This document shows, one piece after another, positions 1 through 8,600 of a stretch of DNA of 14,969 nt. The stretch covers positions 1-14,969 of the forward strand of contig JANYBE010000461.1 of the NCBI GenBank assembly GCA_025360945.1, in the 5' to 3' direction. The translations under genes and the position numbers were made by a program. Under the pieces are notes generated by a model. That model was not told where the DNA came from. It did not search any database and saw only the letters and a list, made by a program, of their open reading frames with translations. The stretch's first letter is position 1; each line of letters opens with the position of its first letter. The DNA is from Rhizobacter sp. GTDB taxonomy: Bacteria > Pseudomonadota > Gammaproteobacteria > Burkholderiales > Burkholderiaceae_C.

Positions 1-288
1 CATCGCCCAAAAGCCGGTCGCGCCGATCTCGCGCAGCGACACCGCCCACGGGAATAGGAATGCGATCTCGAGGTCGAACAGGATGAACAGGATCGCCACG
101 AGGTAGTAGCGAACATCGAACTTCATGCGTGCGTCCTCGAAGGCTTCGAAGCCGCATTCGTAGGGGGAGTTCTTGGCCTTGTCGGGACGATTCGGGCCGA
201 AGACGAAGCCGATGACCTGGGGTACCACGCCCACTGCCACACCGATCAGGATGAACAGGATGACGGGCAGGTAGGGTTCCAGATTCAT
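1..288 (-). CDS. nuoA: NADH-quinone oxidoreductase subunit A, N-terminal part (runs off the left edge)
   Basis: NuoA is a small membrane subunit of respiratory complex I, which oxidises NADH, reduces quinone and pumps protons across the inner membrane. The visible 96 residues begin MNLEPYLPVILFILIGVAVG, a first membrane helix. They continue through the family's conserved loop, with the motifs KNSPYECGFE and ARMKFDVRYYLVAILFILFD, into the second helix. The frame is open to the window edge; about 20-25 residues and the third helix should lie outside. The ATG at 288 is chosen because it gives the family's usual N-terminus, although no strong ribosome binding site precedes it. It follows tRNA-Leu and secG on the same strand and should be the first gene of the nuo operon. 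Identification is from conserved motifs and is secure. Confidence 0.95.
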   Translation of the reverse strand, partial: MNLEPYLPVILFILIGVAVGVVPQVIGFVFGPNRPDKAKNSPYECGFEAFEDARMKFDVRYYLVAILFILFDLEIAFLFPWAVSLREIGATGFWAM

Positions 289-379
289 GGTCGTTGCAGG
301 TCGTGAGCGCCTGCCGGGCTGGAGCAATGAGCACCCTCATGCAACTTGCCAAAGCAAGTGTGGGGCCTGAAAAAAATTC

Positions 380-464
380 TGGTGCCGTCGGCGAGACTCG
401 AACTCGCACAGCTTTCGCCACTACCCCCTCAAGATAGCGTGTCTACCAATTTCACCACGACGGC
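380..464 (-). tRNA. tRNA-Leu, anticodon GAG
   Basis: Read on the minus strand, the 85-base sequence starts GCCGTCG and ends CGACGGC plus ACCA, so the 7-bp acceptor stem is perfect and the 3' CCA is encoded. The D-arm (TGGTGAAATTGGTAGACAC) is typical of leucine tRNAs. The anticodon stem CTATC/GGTAG encloses the loop TTGAGGG with anticodon GAG, reading CUC and CUU codons. A short variable arm follows, then the T-arm with GTTCGAGTC. It lies between secG and nuoA, a placement I know from Burkholderiales. A run of seven T (minus strand) follows the CCA end almost directly. Confidence 0.96.
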
Positions 465-608
465 CTAGCTTCAAAACCTTGACGCTTACAGTGTCTGGAT
501 CGCTTGAGGAGTGGCTCCCCGGACAGCTGCGCATTCTAGCCTCAAAGACGCACGCTTTCCGCGCACGCGCTGCACTGCAACAACGCGGCGTCACGCCGCG
601 CGCGCACC

Positions 609-1037
609 TTACTTCGTCGGCACCGCGCCGGCACCCGATGCGGTCGTCGCAGGTGCCGCAGGCACCGCAACCGCAGAGGCAGCCGGTATCGCAGCGGGCG
701 CAGCGGCGGGCACTTGCGCCGCACCGGTGAGCGGCCCGCTCGCGGCCGGCGCAACCACGCTCGCCTGATCGAGCACGCTGCCCGAAGCGGGTCGCGAACG
801 ATCACTGGAGAAATACGCCAGCGCCAGTGTGCAGGCGAAGAAGATCGCGGCGCAGACTGCCGTCGAGCGCGACATGAAGTTCGCGCTGCCGGTGGCGCCG
901 AAGAGGCTGCCCGATGCACCGCTGCCGAACGACGCGCCCATGTCGGCGCCTTTGCCGTGCTGGATCAGTACCAGGCCGATCATCACCAGCGCCGCAAGAA
1001 TCTGCAACGCCACCACCAGGTTCCATACCAAATTCAT
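609..1037 (-). CDS. secG: Protein translocase subunit SecG
   Basis: SecG is the small third subunit of the SecYEG channel in the inner membrane and assists SecA-driven export. The 142-residue product has two membrane helices, roughly residues 4-24 and 58-76. Between them is the conserved cytoplasmic loop with QHGKGADMGASFGSGASGSL and LFGATGSANFMSR. After the second helix comes a tail of about 65 residues very rich in Ala, Pro and Val, absent from the shorter enterobacterial protein (about 110 residues). The ATG at 1037 follows GGAG at a spacing of eight. It lies 45 bases after tpiA and is probably co-transcribed with it. Identification rests on the loop motif and the tpiA-secG-tRNA-Leu-nuo context. 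Confidence 0.95.
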   Translation of the reverse strand: MNLVWNLVVALQILAALVMIGLVLIQHGKGADMGASFGSGASGSLFGATGSANFMSRSTAVCAAIFFACTLALAYFSSDRSRPASGSVLDQASVVAPAASGPLTGAAQVPAAAPAAIPAASAVAVPAAPATTASGAGAVPTK

Positions 1038-1082
1038 TCTTATGACTCCGAAAAATCCAGGCCGCGCGACGGTTAAAGCGAA

Positions 1083-1823
1083 TCAACCCGCTGCGCGGCA
1101 GATGGCGGCAAAGTCTGCCGCCTTCAATGAGGCACCGCCGATCAAGCCGCCATCTATGTCGGCCTGTGCGAACAGCGCGGCGGCGTTGTCGGCCTTGACG
1201 CTGCCGCCGTAGAGAATCTTCATGTCGCCGGCGTGCTCGGTCGCCGCCTTCAGCTGCGCGCGCAGCAGCGCGTGCACCGCCTGCGCCTGTTCGGGCGACG
1301 CGGTCTTGCCGGTGCCGATGGCCCAGACCGGCTCGTACGCAACGACGATCTGCGAGATGCAATGGCCCAGCGTGTGGATCACCGCGGAGAGTTGACGCTT
1401 GACCACCGCGTCGGTCTGGCCCGCTTCGCGCTCGGCCAGCGTTTCGCCGACGCAGACGATGGGCGTGAGGCGATGCGCGAGCGCCGCCTTGGCCTTGTCT
1501 GCGACGAGCTGGTCGCCTTCGGCGTGCATCGCGCGACGCTCGGAGTGGCCATTCAGCACGTAGCGGCAGCCGAACTCGGCCAGCATCGCGGCCGAGACCT
1601 CGCCGGTATACGCACCCGAATCGAACGCCGAGCAATCCTGCGCGCCCCAGGCCATCGCATCGCCTTGCAGCGACAGCGCCACATCAGCCAGGTACGGCAT
1701 CGGCGCGCACAGCGCGACCTCGGCGATCCACGGTCCGGTGGCCTTCAACGCGGCCAACAACTCGGCATTGGCGGCGCGGCTGCCGTTCATCTTCCAGTTG
1801 CCCACGACGAGCTTGCGACGCAT
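1083..1823 (-). CDS. tpiA: Triosephosphate isomerase
   Basis: This glycolytic and gluconeogenic enzyme interconverts dihydroxyacetone phosphate and glyceraldehyde 3-phosphate in the cytoplasm. With the start at 1823 the product has 246 residues, the usual length. All catalytic elements are visible: Lys11 in GNWKMNG, His93 in LNGHSERR, Glu164 in VAYEPVWAIGTGKTAS (which leads into the mobile loop), and GGSVK near residue 206 for the phosphate. The ATG at 1823 is preferred because AAGGG precedes it by seven bases and the protein then starts MRRKLVVGNWK. An alternative ATG at 1859 overlaps the stop of the upstream gene, adds 12 residues and has no clear binding site. The gene lies in a minus-strand run with the quinone oxidoreductase and secG. 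Confidence 0.97.
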   Translation of the reverse strand: MRRKLVVGNWKMNGSRAANAELLAALKATGPWIAEVALCAPMPYLADVALSLQGDAMAWGAQDCSAFDSGAYTGEVSAAMLAEFGCRYVLNGHSERRAMHAEGDQLVADKAKAALAHRLTPIVCVGETLAEREAGQTDAVVKRQLSAVIHTLGHCISQIVVAYEPVWAIGTGKTASPEQAQAVHALLRAQLKAATEHAGDMKILYGGSVKADNAAALFAQADIDGGLIGGASLKAADFAAICRAAG

Positions 1824-1852
1824 GTCTTGGCCCTTCGGCTCGGTGACCCGGA

Positions 1853-2839
1853 TCACCATGTCAGCACCAGCTTGCCGATGTGCTGATTCGATTCCATCAG
1901 TGTGTGCGCCTGCGCGGCTTGCTCGGCCGGGAAGACCTGAAAGATCACCGGCTTGACGCGCCCCGAGGCAATCCAAGGCCACACCGTCGCCTTGAGCGAC
2001 TGCGCAATTGCCGTCTTGAACGCCACTGACCGAGGTCGCAGCGTCGAGCCGGTGATCGTCAGACGGCGACGCAGCACCAGGCCCGCGTCGATCTGCGCCT
2101 CGACGCCACCCTGCACGGCAATAAATACGAGGCGTCCGTCCTCGGCCAGACACTTGAGTTCGCGCGCCACATAGGCACCGGCGACCATGTCGAGAACGAC
2201 ATCGACACCTTGACCGCCGGTAATGCGCTTGACCTCGGTTTCGAAGTCCTGCGTCTTGTAGTTGATCGCGTGATCGGCACCGAGACCCAAGCAGGCTGCG
2301 CACTTGTCGTCGCTGCCCGCCGTCGCGATCACGGTCGCACCAGCCGCCTTCGCCATCTGAATCGCAGTGACACCGATACCGCTGGTACCACCCTGGATCA
2401 GCAAGGTCTGGCCCGCCTCCAAACGCGCGCGGTCGAACACGTTCGACCAGACAGTGAAGAAGGTCTCGGGCAAGCTTGCCGCCTCGATATCGCTCAGGCC
2501 TGAGGGCACGGGAAGACACTGGCCGACCGGCGCTACGCACAGCTGCGCATAGCCGCCGCCGGCGACCAGCGCACAGACGCGGTCGCCGATCTTGAATCCA
2601 GCGCCGGCCATCGCCGCTGCATCACCGCTGGCAATCACGCCCGCGACCTCAAGCCCCGGCAGATCGGAAGCGCCGGGCGGCACCGGGTAGTGCCCCTTGC
2701 GCTGCAGCACGTCGGGTCGGTTCACACCCGCCGCGGCGACGCGAATCAGTACCTCGCCTGCACCCGCGACTGGGTCCGGCCGCTCGGCCTGACACAGCAC
2801 CTCGGGTTTGCCGAAGCCGGTGATCGCTATGGCCTTCAT
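1853..2839 (-). CDS. NAD(P)H quinone oxidoreductase, zinc-free MDR family (PIG3/zeta-crystallin type)
   Basis: The 328-residue protein belongs to the medium-chain dehydrogenase/reductase superfamily, in the quinone oxidoreductase branch that uses NADPH and lacks the catalytic zinc ligands of alcohol dehydrogenases. The N-terminal domain shows GVNRPDVLQRKGHYPVPPG and the LPGLEVAG motif. The Rossmann domain carries the nucleotide-binding sequence GGTSGIG at about residues 150-156, followed by the substrate-domain segment LTITGSTLRPRS. The ATG at 2839 lies 10 bases after the pnp stop and is preceded by AAGG and AGGAG. Its position between pnp and tpiA is, to my knowledge, common in Burkholderiales, but no functional link to either neighbour is evident. 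The physiological substrate is not predictable from sequence. Confidence 0.9.
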   Translation of the reverse strand: MKAIAITGFGKPEVLCQAERPDPVAGAGEVLIRVAAAGVNRPDVLQRKGHYPVPPGASDLPGLEVAGVIASGDAAAMAGAGFKIGDRVCALVAGGGYAQLCVAPVGQCLPVPSGLSDIEAASLPETFFTVWSNVFDRARLEAGQTLLIQGGTSGIGVTAIQMAKAAGATVIATAGSDDKCAACLGLGADHAINYKTQDFETEVKRITGGQGVDVVLDMVAGAYVARELKCLAEDGRLVFIAVQGGVEAQIDAGLVLRRRLTITGSTLRPRSVAFKTAIAQSLKATVWPWIASGRVKPVIFQVFPAEQAAQAHTLMESNQHIGKLVLTW

Positions 2840-2849
2840 CGAGTTCGCC

Positions 2850-4976
<2,127 letters not shown>

Positions 4977-5136
4977 GCGTGTCTCTCCGGTTGTTGAGGG
5001 GCGCCTTCAAGGTGGCGCTTCTGAGACCCGGAACACGTCGGGGCGGGATGCCATTCCAAGGGTGCTCCGCGTTTCGGAACATCGGTGGAATGACACAGCG
5101 TCGCCGCGCGGTTCCAAAACGTGGCCTCGAACGACA

Positions 5137-5169
5137 AGAGCCTGTGCTGGCGAATTCCAGACAGGCTCT
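5137..5169 (-). terminator. Hairpin between rpsO and pnp (terminator or processing site)
   Basis: A 9-bp perfect stem (AGAGCCTGT with ACAGGCTCT) is extended by CTGG/CCAG across a single-base bulge and closed by a six-base loop. It starts 16 bases after the rpsO stop. On the minus strand it is followed by TGTCGTT, a moderately T-rich tail. It can act as the rpsO terminator with read-through into pnp. In enterobacteria an RNase III-processed stem lies in the same interval, but I cannot tell the two roles apart from sequence. Confidence 0.65.
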
Positions 5170-5185
5170 CTTGTTCAGTCGCCGC

Positions 5186-5455
5186 TTACTTGCGCAGACC
5201 CAGTTTCTGGATAAGGGCCGTGTAGCGCTCGGCGTCGCGGTCTTTCAGATAGGCCAGCAGACTCTTGCGCTGGTTGACCATCTTCAGCAGGCCACGGCGA
5301 CCATGGTGGTCTTTCATGTGGGCCTTGAAGTGCGGCGTGAGGTCGTTGATGCGGGCCGTCAGGATCGCGACCTGGACTTCCGGCGATCCGGTGTCGTTGG
5401 CGCTGCGGGCATTGGCCGCGACGATCTCGGCCTTGTTGACGGTGGCGTTGGACAT
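5186..5455 (-). CDS. rpsO: 30S ribosomal protein S15
   Basis: S15 is a primary binder of 16S rRNA in the 30S subunit. The 89-residue product matches the family length and shows the signature region from GSPEVQVAILTARINDLTPH through HHGRRGLLKMVNQRKSLLAYL to the C-terminal LGLRK. The ATG at 5455 follows GGAAACGAGA and gives the standard N-terminus (MSNATVNKAEIV). A longer reading from 5500 adds 15 residues foreign to the family. The gene precedes pnp. Its leader contains two hairpins and a TATAAT; many bacterial rpsO leaders are bound by S15 itself for feedback control, though structure and mechanism vary between groups. Confidence 0.98.
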   Translation of the reverse strand: MSNATVNKAEIVAANARSANDTGSPEVQVAILTARINDLTPHFKAHMKDHHGRRGLLKMVNQRKSLLAYLKDRDAERYTALIQKLGLRK

Positions 5456-5560
5456 TTCTCGTTTCCAGTTGAATGAAACCGAGCTATTCCACGGCCGCAA
5501 GGCGCGTCGAGAGGAATACCACGGTTTCGATAATGCTCACGCAGGAGCTCCACTTGCGCA

Positions 5561-5617
5561 CACCGGTGAAACCGACCAGTGGCGTGCCTTTGTTTCGCAT
5601 CGGCACCCTGGTGCGAA
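5561..5617 (-). promoter_or_regulatory. rpsO: Two hairpins in the rpsO leader, candidate S15 autoregulatory element
   Basis: Hairpin one pairs 5561-5567 with 5575-5581 (seven pairs, one of them G-U) around a seven-base loop. Hairpin two pairs TTCGCA (5594-5599) with TGCGAA (5612-5617), and its loop contains an alternative stem, GCAC/GTGC. They occupy the first part of the predicted 5' leader. S15 autoregulation is known in several phyla and uses different RNA folds, so the role here is inference. Confidence 0.35.
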
Positions 5618-5632
5618 GCGCAAAACTTGCAG

Positions 5633-5638
5633 ATTATA
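5633..5638 (-). promoter_or_regulatory. rpsO: Candidate -10 element of the rpsO promoter
   Basis: A perfect TATAAT on the minus strand overlaps the TAA stop of the upstream aminotransferase gene. It would place transcription start near 5626 and give a leader of about 170 bases. No good -35 hexamer lies 16-19 bases upstream, so the call rests on the -10 match and position. Confidence 0.35.
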
Positions 5639-6779
5639 GCCTGAGGAAGCGTTTAAGGCGCTCGAGCCCAAGTGTCAGGCGCGCCGGGTCGTGCGACGCG
5701 AAGCACCAGCGCAGCCAGCCCTCACCCTCGTCGCCGAACGCGATACCGGGCGCCAGCCCCAGCCCAACCTCGGTGACGAGGCGCTTGGCCAGTGCCAGCG
5801 AATCGTCCTGGCCCTCGACGCGGAAGAACGCGTACATGCCGCCGTGCGGCGTCGCGACCGACACGCCCGGCAGCGCCGCGAGCTGCGGGAGCAGCGTGTC
5901 GCGACAGTACTTAAGCCTGCGCACGAGCCCCGGCACGAAGTCGACAGCGCCTGCCAATGCCGCCAGACCGGCGCGCTGCACGAACACCGGAGCGCAGGAG
6001 GTGTTGAACTCGATCAGCTTGCCCACGGCCTCGGTCAGCACCGCAGGCAAGACCAGCCAGCCGAGTCGCCAACCCGTCATCAGGAAGCTTTTCGAAAAGC
6101 TGTGTGCGACCACAAGGCGGTCGTCCGGCCCGGCAACGTCGAGAAAGCTCGGCGCGCAGTCGGCATCGAAGAAGACGCGCTCGTAGACCTCGTCGGCGAC
6201 GATCCAGGTGCCGGTGCGGCGGCAGTGCGCGAGGATGATTTCCTGCTCGGCGCGGGTTAGCGTCCAGCCGGTCGGGTTGTTCGGCGCGTTCAGCAGCAGC
6301 AGCGTGGTTGCGGGCGTGACGGTCCTCAGCAGCGCGTCCATGTCGAGCCGCCAGGCGCCGGCGCGAACCATCAGCGACACACGCTTGACGCTCGCGCCGA
6401 GGATCGCCGGCTGCGCCGTGAGGTTCGGCCACAGGGGCACGACCGCGACGACCTCGTCGCCGGGCCCGGCGAGCGCCTGCATCGCCAGCATCAATGCGTT
6501 CACGCCCGAGGAGGTGACTGCGATACGGTCGGCGCCCACCGGCTTGTGCAAATTGCTGACGTAGCCCGCCAAGGCCGCGCGCAGCTCGGGCAGCCCGAGA
6601 TTGTGCGCGTAGAAGGTCTCGCCGTCGTTCAGCGAACGCACCGCCGCCTCGCGGATGAACGCGGGCGTCGGTTCGTCGCTTTCGCCGAACCAGAACGGCA
6701 GCACGTCGGTGCGGCCGAGTGCGGCGTTCGCGACTTCGCGGATCTTCGAGCCGGGCAGCTCGGCAATGGCCTGTCTCAC
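5634..6779 (-). CDS. PLP-dependent aminotransferase, class I/II (fold type I)
   Basis: The 381-residue protein is a fold type I pyridoxal-phosphate enzyme that should transfer an amino group between an amino acid and a 2-oxo acid. Visible motifs are NAPNNPTG (about 164-171), the pyridine-binding Asp196 in VADEVYER, the Schiff-base Lys230 in HSFSKSFLMTGWRLGW, and a C-terminal Arg in WLRWCFASH that fits the carboxylate-binding Arg. The start is GTG at 6779, overlapping the TGA stop of the binding-protein gene (GTGA) and preceded by AAGGAAA. Without this start the reading frame would run far into the upstream gene. The substrate cannot be predicted. Coupling to an amino-acid-type binding protein suggests joint use of the same or a related amino acid, which is inference. 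Confidence 0.9.
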   Translation of the reverse strand: MRQAIAELPGSKIREVANAALGRTDVLPFWFGESDEPTPAFIREAAVRSLNDGETFYAHNLGLPELRAALAGYVSNLHKPVGADRIAVTSSGVNALMLAMQALAGPGDEVVAVVPLWPNLTAQPAILGASVKRVSLMVRAGAWRLDMDALLRTVTPATTLLLLNAPNNPTGWTLTRAEQEIILAHCRRTGTWIVADEVYERVFFDADCAPSFLDVAGPDDRLVVAHSFSKSFLMTGWRLGWLVLPAVLTEAVGKLIEFNTSCAPVFVQRAGLAALAGAVDFVPGLVRRLKYCRDTLLPQLAALPGVSVATPHGGMYAFFRVEGQDDSLALAKRLVTEVGLGLAPGIAFGDEGEGWLRWCFASHDPARLTLGLERLKRFLRL

Positions 6780-8053
6780 ATGCTTTCCTTCGTCGGTCTG
6801 TGCATTTTGCAGCGCAGCGGCTGCTCGGTCTGGTGCGGGTCGAAATAGCGCACCGTCCTGAAGCCATAGCCCGAGCCTTCGTTGTCGTGCAGCACGCCAG
6901 CGCCACCCGCGCGCTCCATCACGCTGACGTAGAGCGGCTGGATGAACTGGTGATCGGCGGCGCGCATCCAGCCCTCGTGAAAGCCACCCAGCGTGCGCGG
7001 GTCCAGCGTCATGCCTTCGAGTGCGCGCGCGATCGCCAGCGCGTCGGTGCTGCGCGAGCGCTCCATCGCCGCCACCAGCATCTCGATCATCACCTGCATG
7101 CGCGCGTGAACGTAGTCGTCCTGCGGATTGGGGAAGCGCTCGCGAAAGCTCGCGTAGAAGCGGTCGGACGCCGGCGTGCCGACATTCGGATGCCACTCCG
7201 CCACGGCGAGCACACGGCCCACGCCAGCATCGCCGATCGCAGCCGGCGCGCCGAGCGCGTTGGCGTAGAAGGTGTAGAAGCGCGCGTCCACACCGACCTC
7301 GCGCGCGGCCTTGATCAACAGCGTGAGGTCATTGCCCCAGTTGCCGGTGAGTACCGCTTGCGCGCCGCTGGCCTTGATCTTGACGGCATAGGGCAGGAAG
7401 TCCTTCACGCGCCCGAGCGGATGCAGTTCGTCGCCGACGATTTCGATGTCAGGCCGCTTGATGGCAATGCTCGCGCGCGCCTCGCGCAGCACCTGCTGGC
7501 CGACGCTGTAGTCCTGCCCGATTAGATAGACGCGTCTGACGCCCGTGTCGTCGCGCAGCACATCGATGAGCGCCGCCAGGCGCATGTTGACGTGCGCGTC
7601 GAAGCGGAAATGCCAGAAGCTGCACTTCTCGTTCGTCAGCGCCGGATCGACGGCCGAATAATTCAGGAACAGCGCACGATTGCCCGGCTCGCGCTCGTTG
7701 TGCTTGTTCAGCGCGTCGATCAGCGCCGCGGCCGCAGCCGAGCTGTTGCCCTGCATCACCACACTGACCTGCTTGTCCAGCGCAGCCTTGAGCATCGCCA
7801 GCGTCTCGTCGACGTTTCCCTTGTTATCGAAACGCAGCAACTCCAACGGCCGCGCGCCACCAGGCAGCTGCACGCCGCCGCGCGCATTCACGCGTTCGGT
7901 CGCGAGCAACAGGTTGCGATGCACCGCTTCACCGGCGTTCGCGAAACTGCCGGACAAGCCTTCGATCATGGCGATGCGCACCGGCTCGGGTGCTGCATGC
8001 GCCAACGCCGCGCACCACACGAACGCACCCGCACCCAGGCATCGCTTCAACAA
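6776..8053 (-). CDS. Periplasmic substrate-binding protein, branched-chain amino acid type (Peripla_BP_6)
   Basis: The product (425 residues) has an N-terminal signal peptide (MLKRCLGAGAFVWCAALAHA) ending in an AHA-type signal peptidase I site before APEPVRIAMIEG. The rest resembles type I periplasmic binding proteins of branched-chain amino acid and amide ABC systems: IEGLSGSFANAGEAVHRN, LLRFDNKGN and VYLIGQDYSVGQQVLREA are typical segments. No lipoprotein cysteine is present. The start is taken as TTG at 8053, seven bases after AAGGGA; no in-frame ATG would keep the signal peptide intact, and the upstream ATG at 8149 gives a non-signal extension. No permease or ATPase genes are nearby, so it is an orphan binding protein. 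It overlaps the aminotransferase start, indicating translational coupling. A strong intrinsic terminator lies just upstream on the same strand. Confidence 0.85.
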   Translation of the reverse strand: MLKRCLGAGAFVWCAALAHAAPEPVRIAMIEGLSGSFANAGEAVHRNLLLATERVNARGGVQLPGGARPLELLRFDNKGNVDETLAMLKAALDKQVSVVMQGNSSAAAAALIDALNKHNEREPGNRALFLNYSAVDPALTNEKCSFWHFRFDAHVNMRLAALIDVLRDDTGVRRVYLIGQDYSVGQQVLREARASIAIKRPDIEIVGDELHPLGRVKDFLPYAVKIKASGAQAVLTGNWGNDLTLLIKAAREVGVDARFYTFYANALGAPAAIGDAGVGRVLAVAEWHPNVGTPASDRFYASFRERFPNPQDDYVHARMQVMIEMLVAAMERSRSTDALAIARALEGMTLDPRTLGGFHEGWMRAADHQFIQPLYVSVMERAGGAGVLHDNEGSGYGFRTVRYFDPHQTEQPLRCKMHRPTKESM

Positions 8054-8060
8054 TTTCAAG

Positions 8061-8066
8061 TCCCTT
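8061..8066 (-). promoter_or_regulatory. Ribosome binding site deciding the TTG start of the binding protein
   Basis: AAGGGA on the minus strand lies seven bases before TTG at 8053. It is the only good binding site near the signal peptide and so supports the non-ATG start. It also lies directly beneath the T-tract of the terminator-like hairpin. Confidence 0.6.
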
Positions 8067-8090
8067 GAAAACAAAAATGCCGCTCCCAAT
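8062..8090 (+). promoter_or_regulatory. Sigma-32 (RpoH) type heat-shock promoter of hsp20
   Basis: CCCTTGAAA (8062-8070) matches the heat-shock -35 consensus, and CCCAAT (8085-8090) resembles the CCCCAT -10. The spacer is 14 bases, within the known 13-15 range. It lies about 58 bases upstream of the small heat-shock gene, which is the expected target. Basis: sequence match plus the known E. coli RpoH consensus. Confidence 0.7.
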
Positions 8091-8099
8091 TCAGCGGCA
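8067..8099 (-). terminator. Intrinsic terminator-like hairpin in the leader of the binding-protein gene
   Basis: On the minus strand TGCCGCT (8099-8093) pairs with AGCGGCA (8084-8078) around an eight-base loop and is followed directly by TTTTTGTTTTC, a textbook terminator shape. It lies only 14 bases before the TTG start of the binding protein, so any transcript from farther upstream must pass it. It could stop read-through from tsaD that runs antisense to hsp20, or act as an attenuator. It overlaps the plus-strand sigma-32-like promoter. Confidence 0.7.
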
Positions 8100-8101
8100 G
8101 G

Positions 8102-8122
8102 GTTGCTGCATGGTGCAGCGAC
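8102..8122 (+). promoter_or_regulatory. Hairpin in the hsp20 5' leader
   Basis: GTTGCTGCA (8102-8110) pairs with TGCAGCGAC (8114-8122) with one G-U pair and a three-base loop. It lies between the predicted transcription start and the AGGAG binding site (8137-8141). It contains the TTGCT sequence that in ROSE-type RNA thermometers pairs with the binding site. Whether it switches with temperature is speculation. Confidence 0.4.
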
Positions 8123-8147
8123 GCAGACTGTATCCCAGGAGCTCACC

Positions 8148-8588
8148 ATGTTTGTTCTTCCGCTTGCCCGCCCGGTCCACCGCGCTGCCGCGCCGCAGTT
8201 CAGCCGTTTCATCGATCGCCTGTTCGACGAGTCGCTCGAGCGCAGTGCAGCGCGCACCCCGGCACTCGATGTCAGCGAGACCGATGCCGGCTACAGCGTG
8301 GCGTTCGAAGTGCCCGGCGTTTCACGCGAACAGCTCAAGGTCTCGGTCGAAGGCCGACGCGTCAGCATCGAGACCGTGGATGCCGCGGCTGCGCCCGCGG
8401 ATCAGCCCACGGACGCCGCGCCCCGCGTGCTCTACCGCGAACGCAGCACCGCCCGCTACGCACGTGCCGTCAGCCTGCCGGCAGAAGTCGATCAGGCCAG
8501 CTCGACGGCCAAGTTCGAGAACGGCGTGCTCACGTTGACACTCGCAAAGAAGGTGCCGACCGGAGCGACCCAGATCAGCATCAGTTGA
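8148..8588 (+). CDS. Small heat-shock protein, Hsp20/alpha-crystallin family
   Basis: This ATP-independent chaperone (146 residues) should bind unfolding cytoplasmic proteins under stress and form oligomers. A short N-terminal region (about 1-36, with FSRFIDRLFDESLER) is followed by the alpha-crystallin domain (about 37-135). That domain shows PALDVSETDAGYSVAFEVPG, VSREQLKVSVEGRRVSIE and the conserved FENGVLTLTLAKK. The C-terminal ISI matches the I-x-I oligomerisation motif. An Ala/Pro-rich stretch near residues 80-90 lies in the loop region. The ATG at 8148 follows AGGAG at six bases; readings that begin farther upstream run antisense to the binding-protein gene. It has its own heat-shock-like promoter and converges on tsaD with a 12-base gap. 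Confidence 0.92.
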   Translation: MFVLPLARPVHRAAAPQFSRFIDRLFDESLERSAARTPALDVSETDAGYSVAFEVPGVSREQLKVSVEGRRVSIETVDAAAAPADQPTDAAPRVLYRERSTARYARAVSLPAEVDQASSTAKFENGVLTLTLAKKVPTGATQISIS

Positions 8589-8600
8589 CGACGGGTCGAA

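Noticed and set aside
344..376. Seven-T run (minus) after tRNA-Leu and the ACTTGC/GCAAGT inverted repeat before nuoA
   Set aside because: The T-run precedes the hairpin rather than following it, so it is not an intrinsic terminator; any termination would have to use the tRNA fold itself.
1083..2540. Extended upstream reading of tpiA (485 codons)
   Set aside because: The extension overlaps the quinone oxidoreductase gene in another frame and is Arg-rich without motifs; TpiA is complete from 1823.
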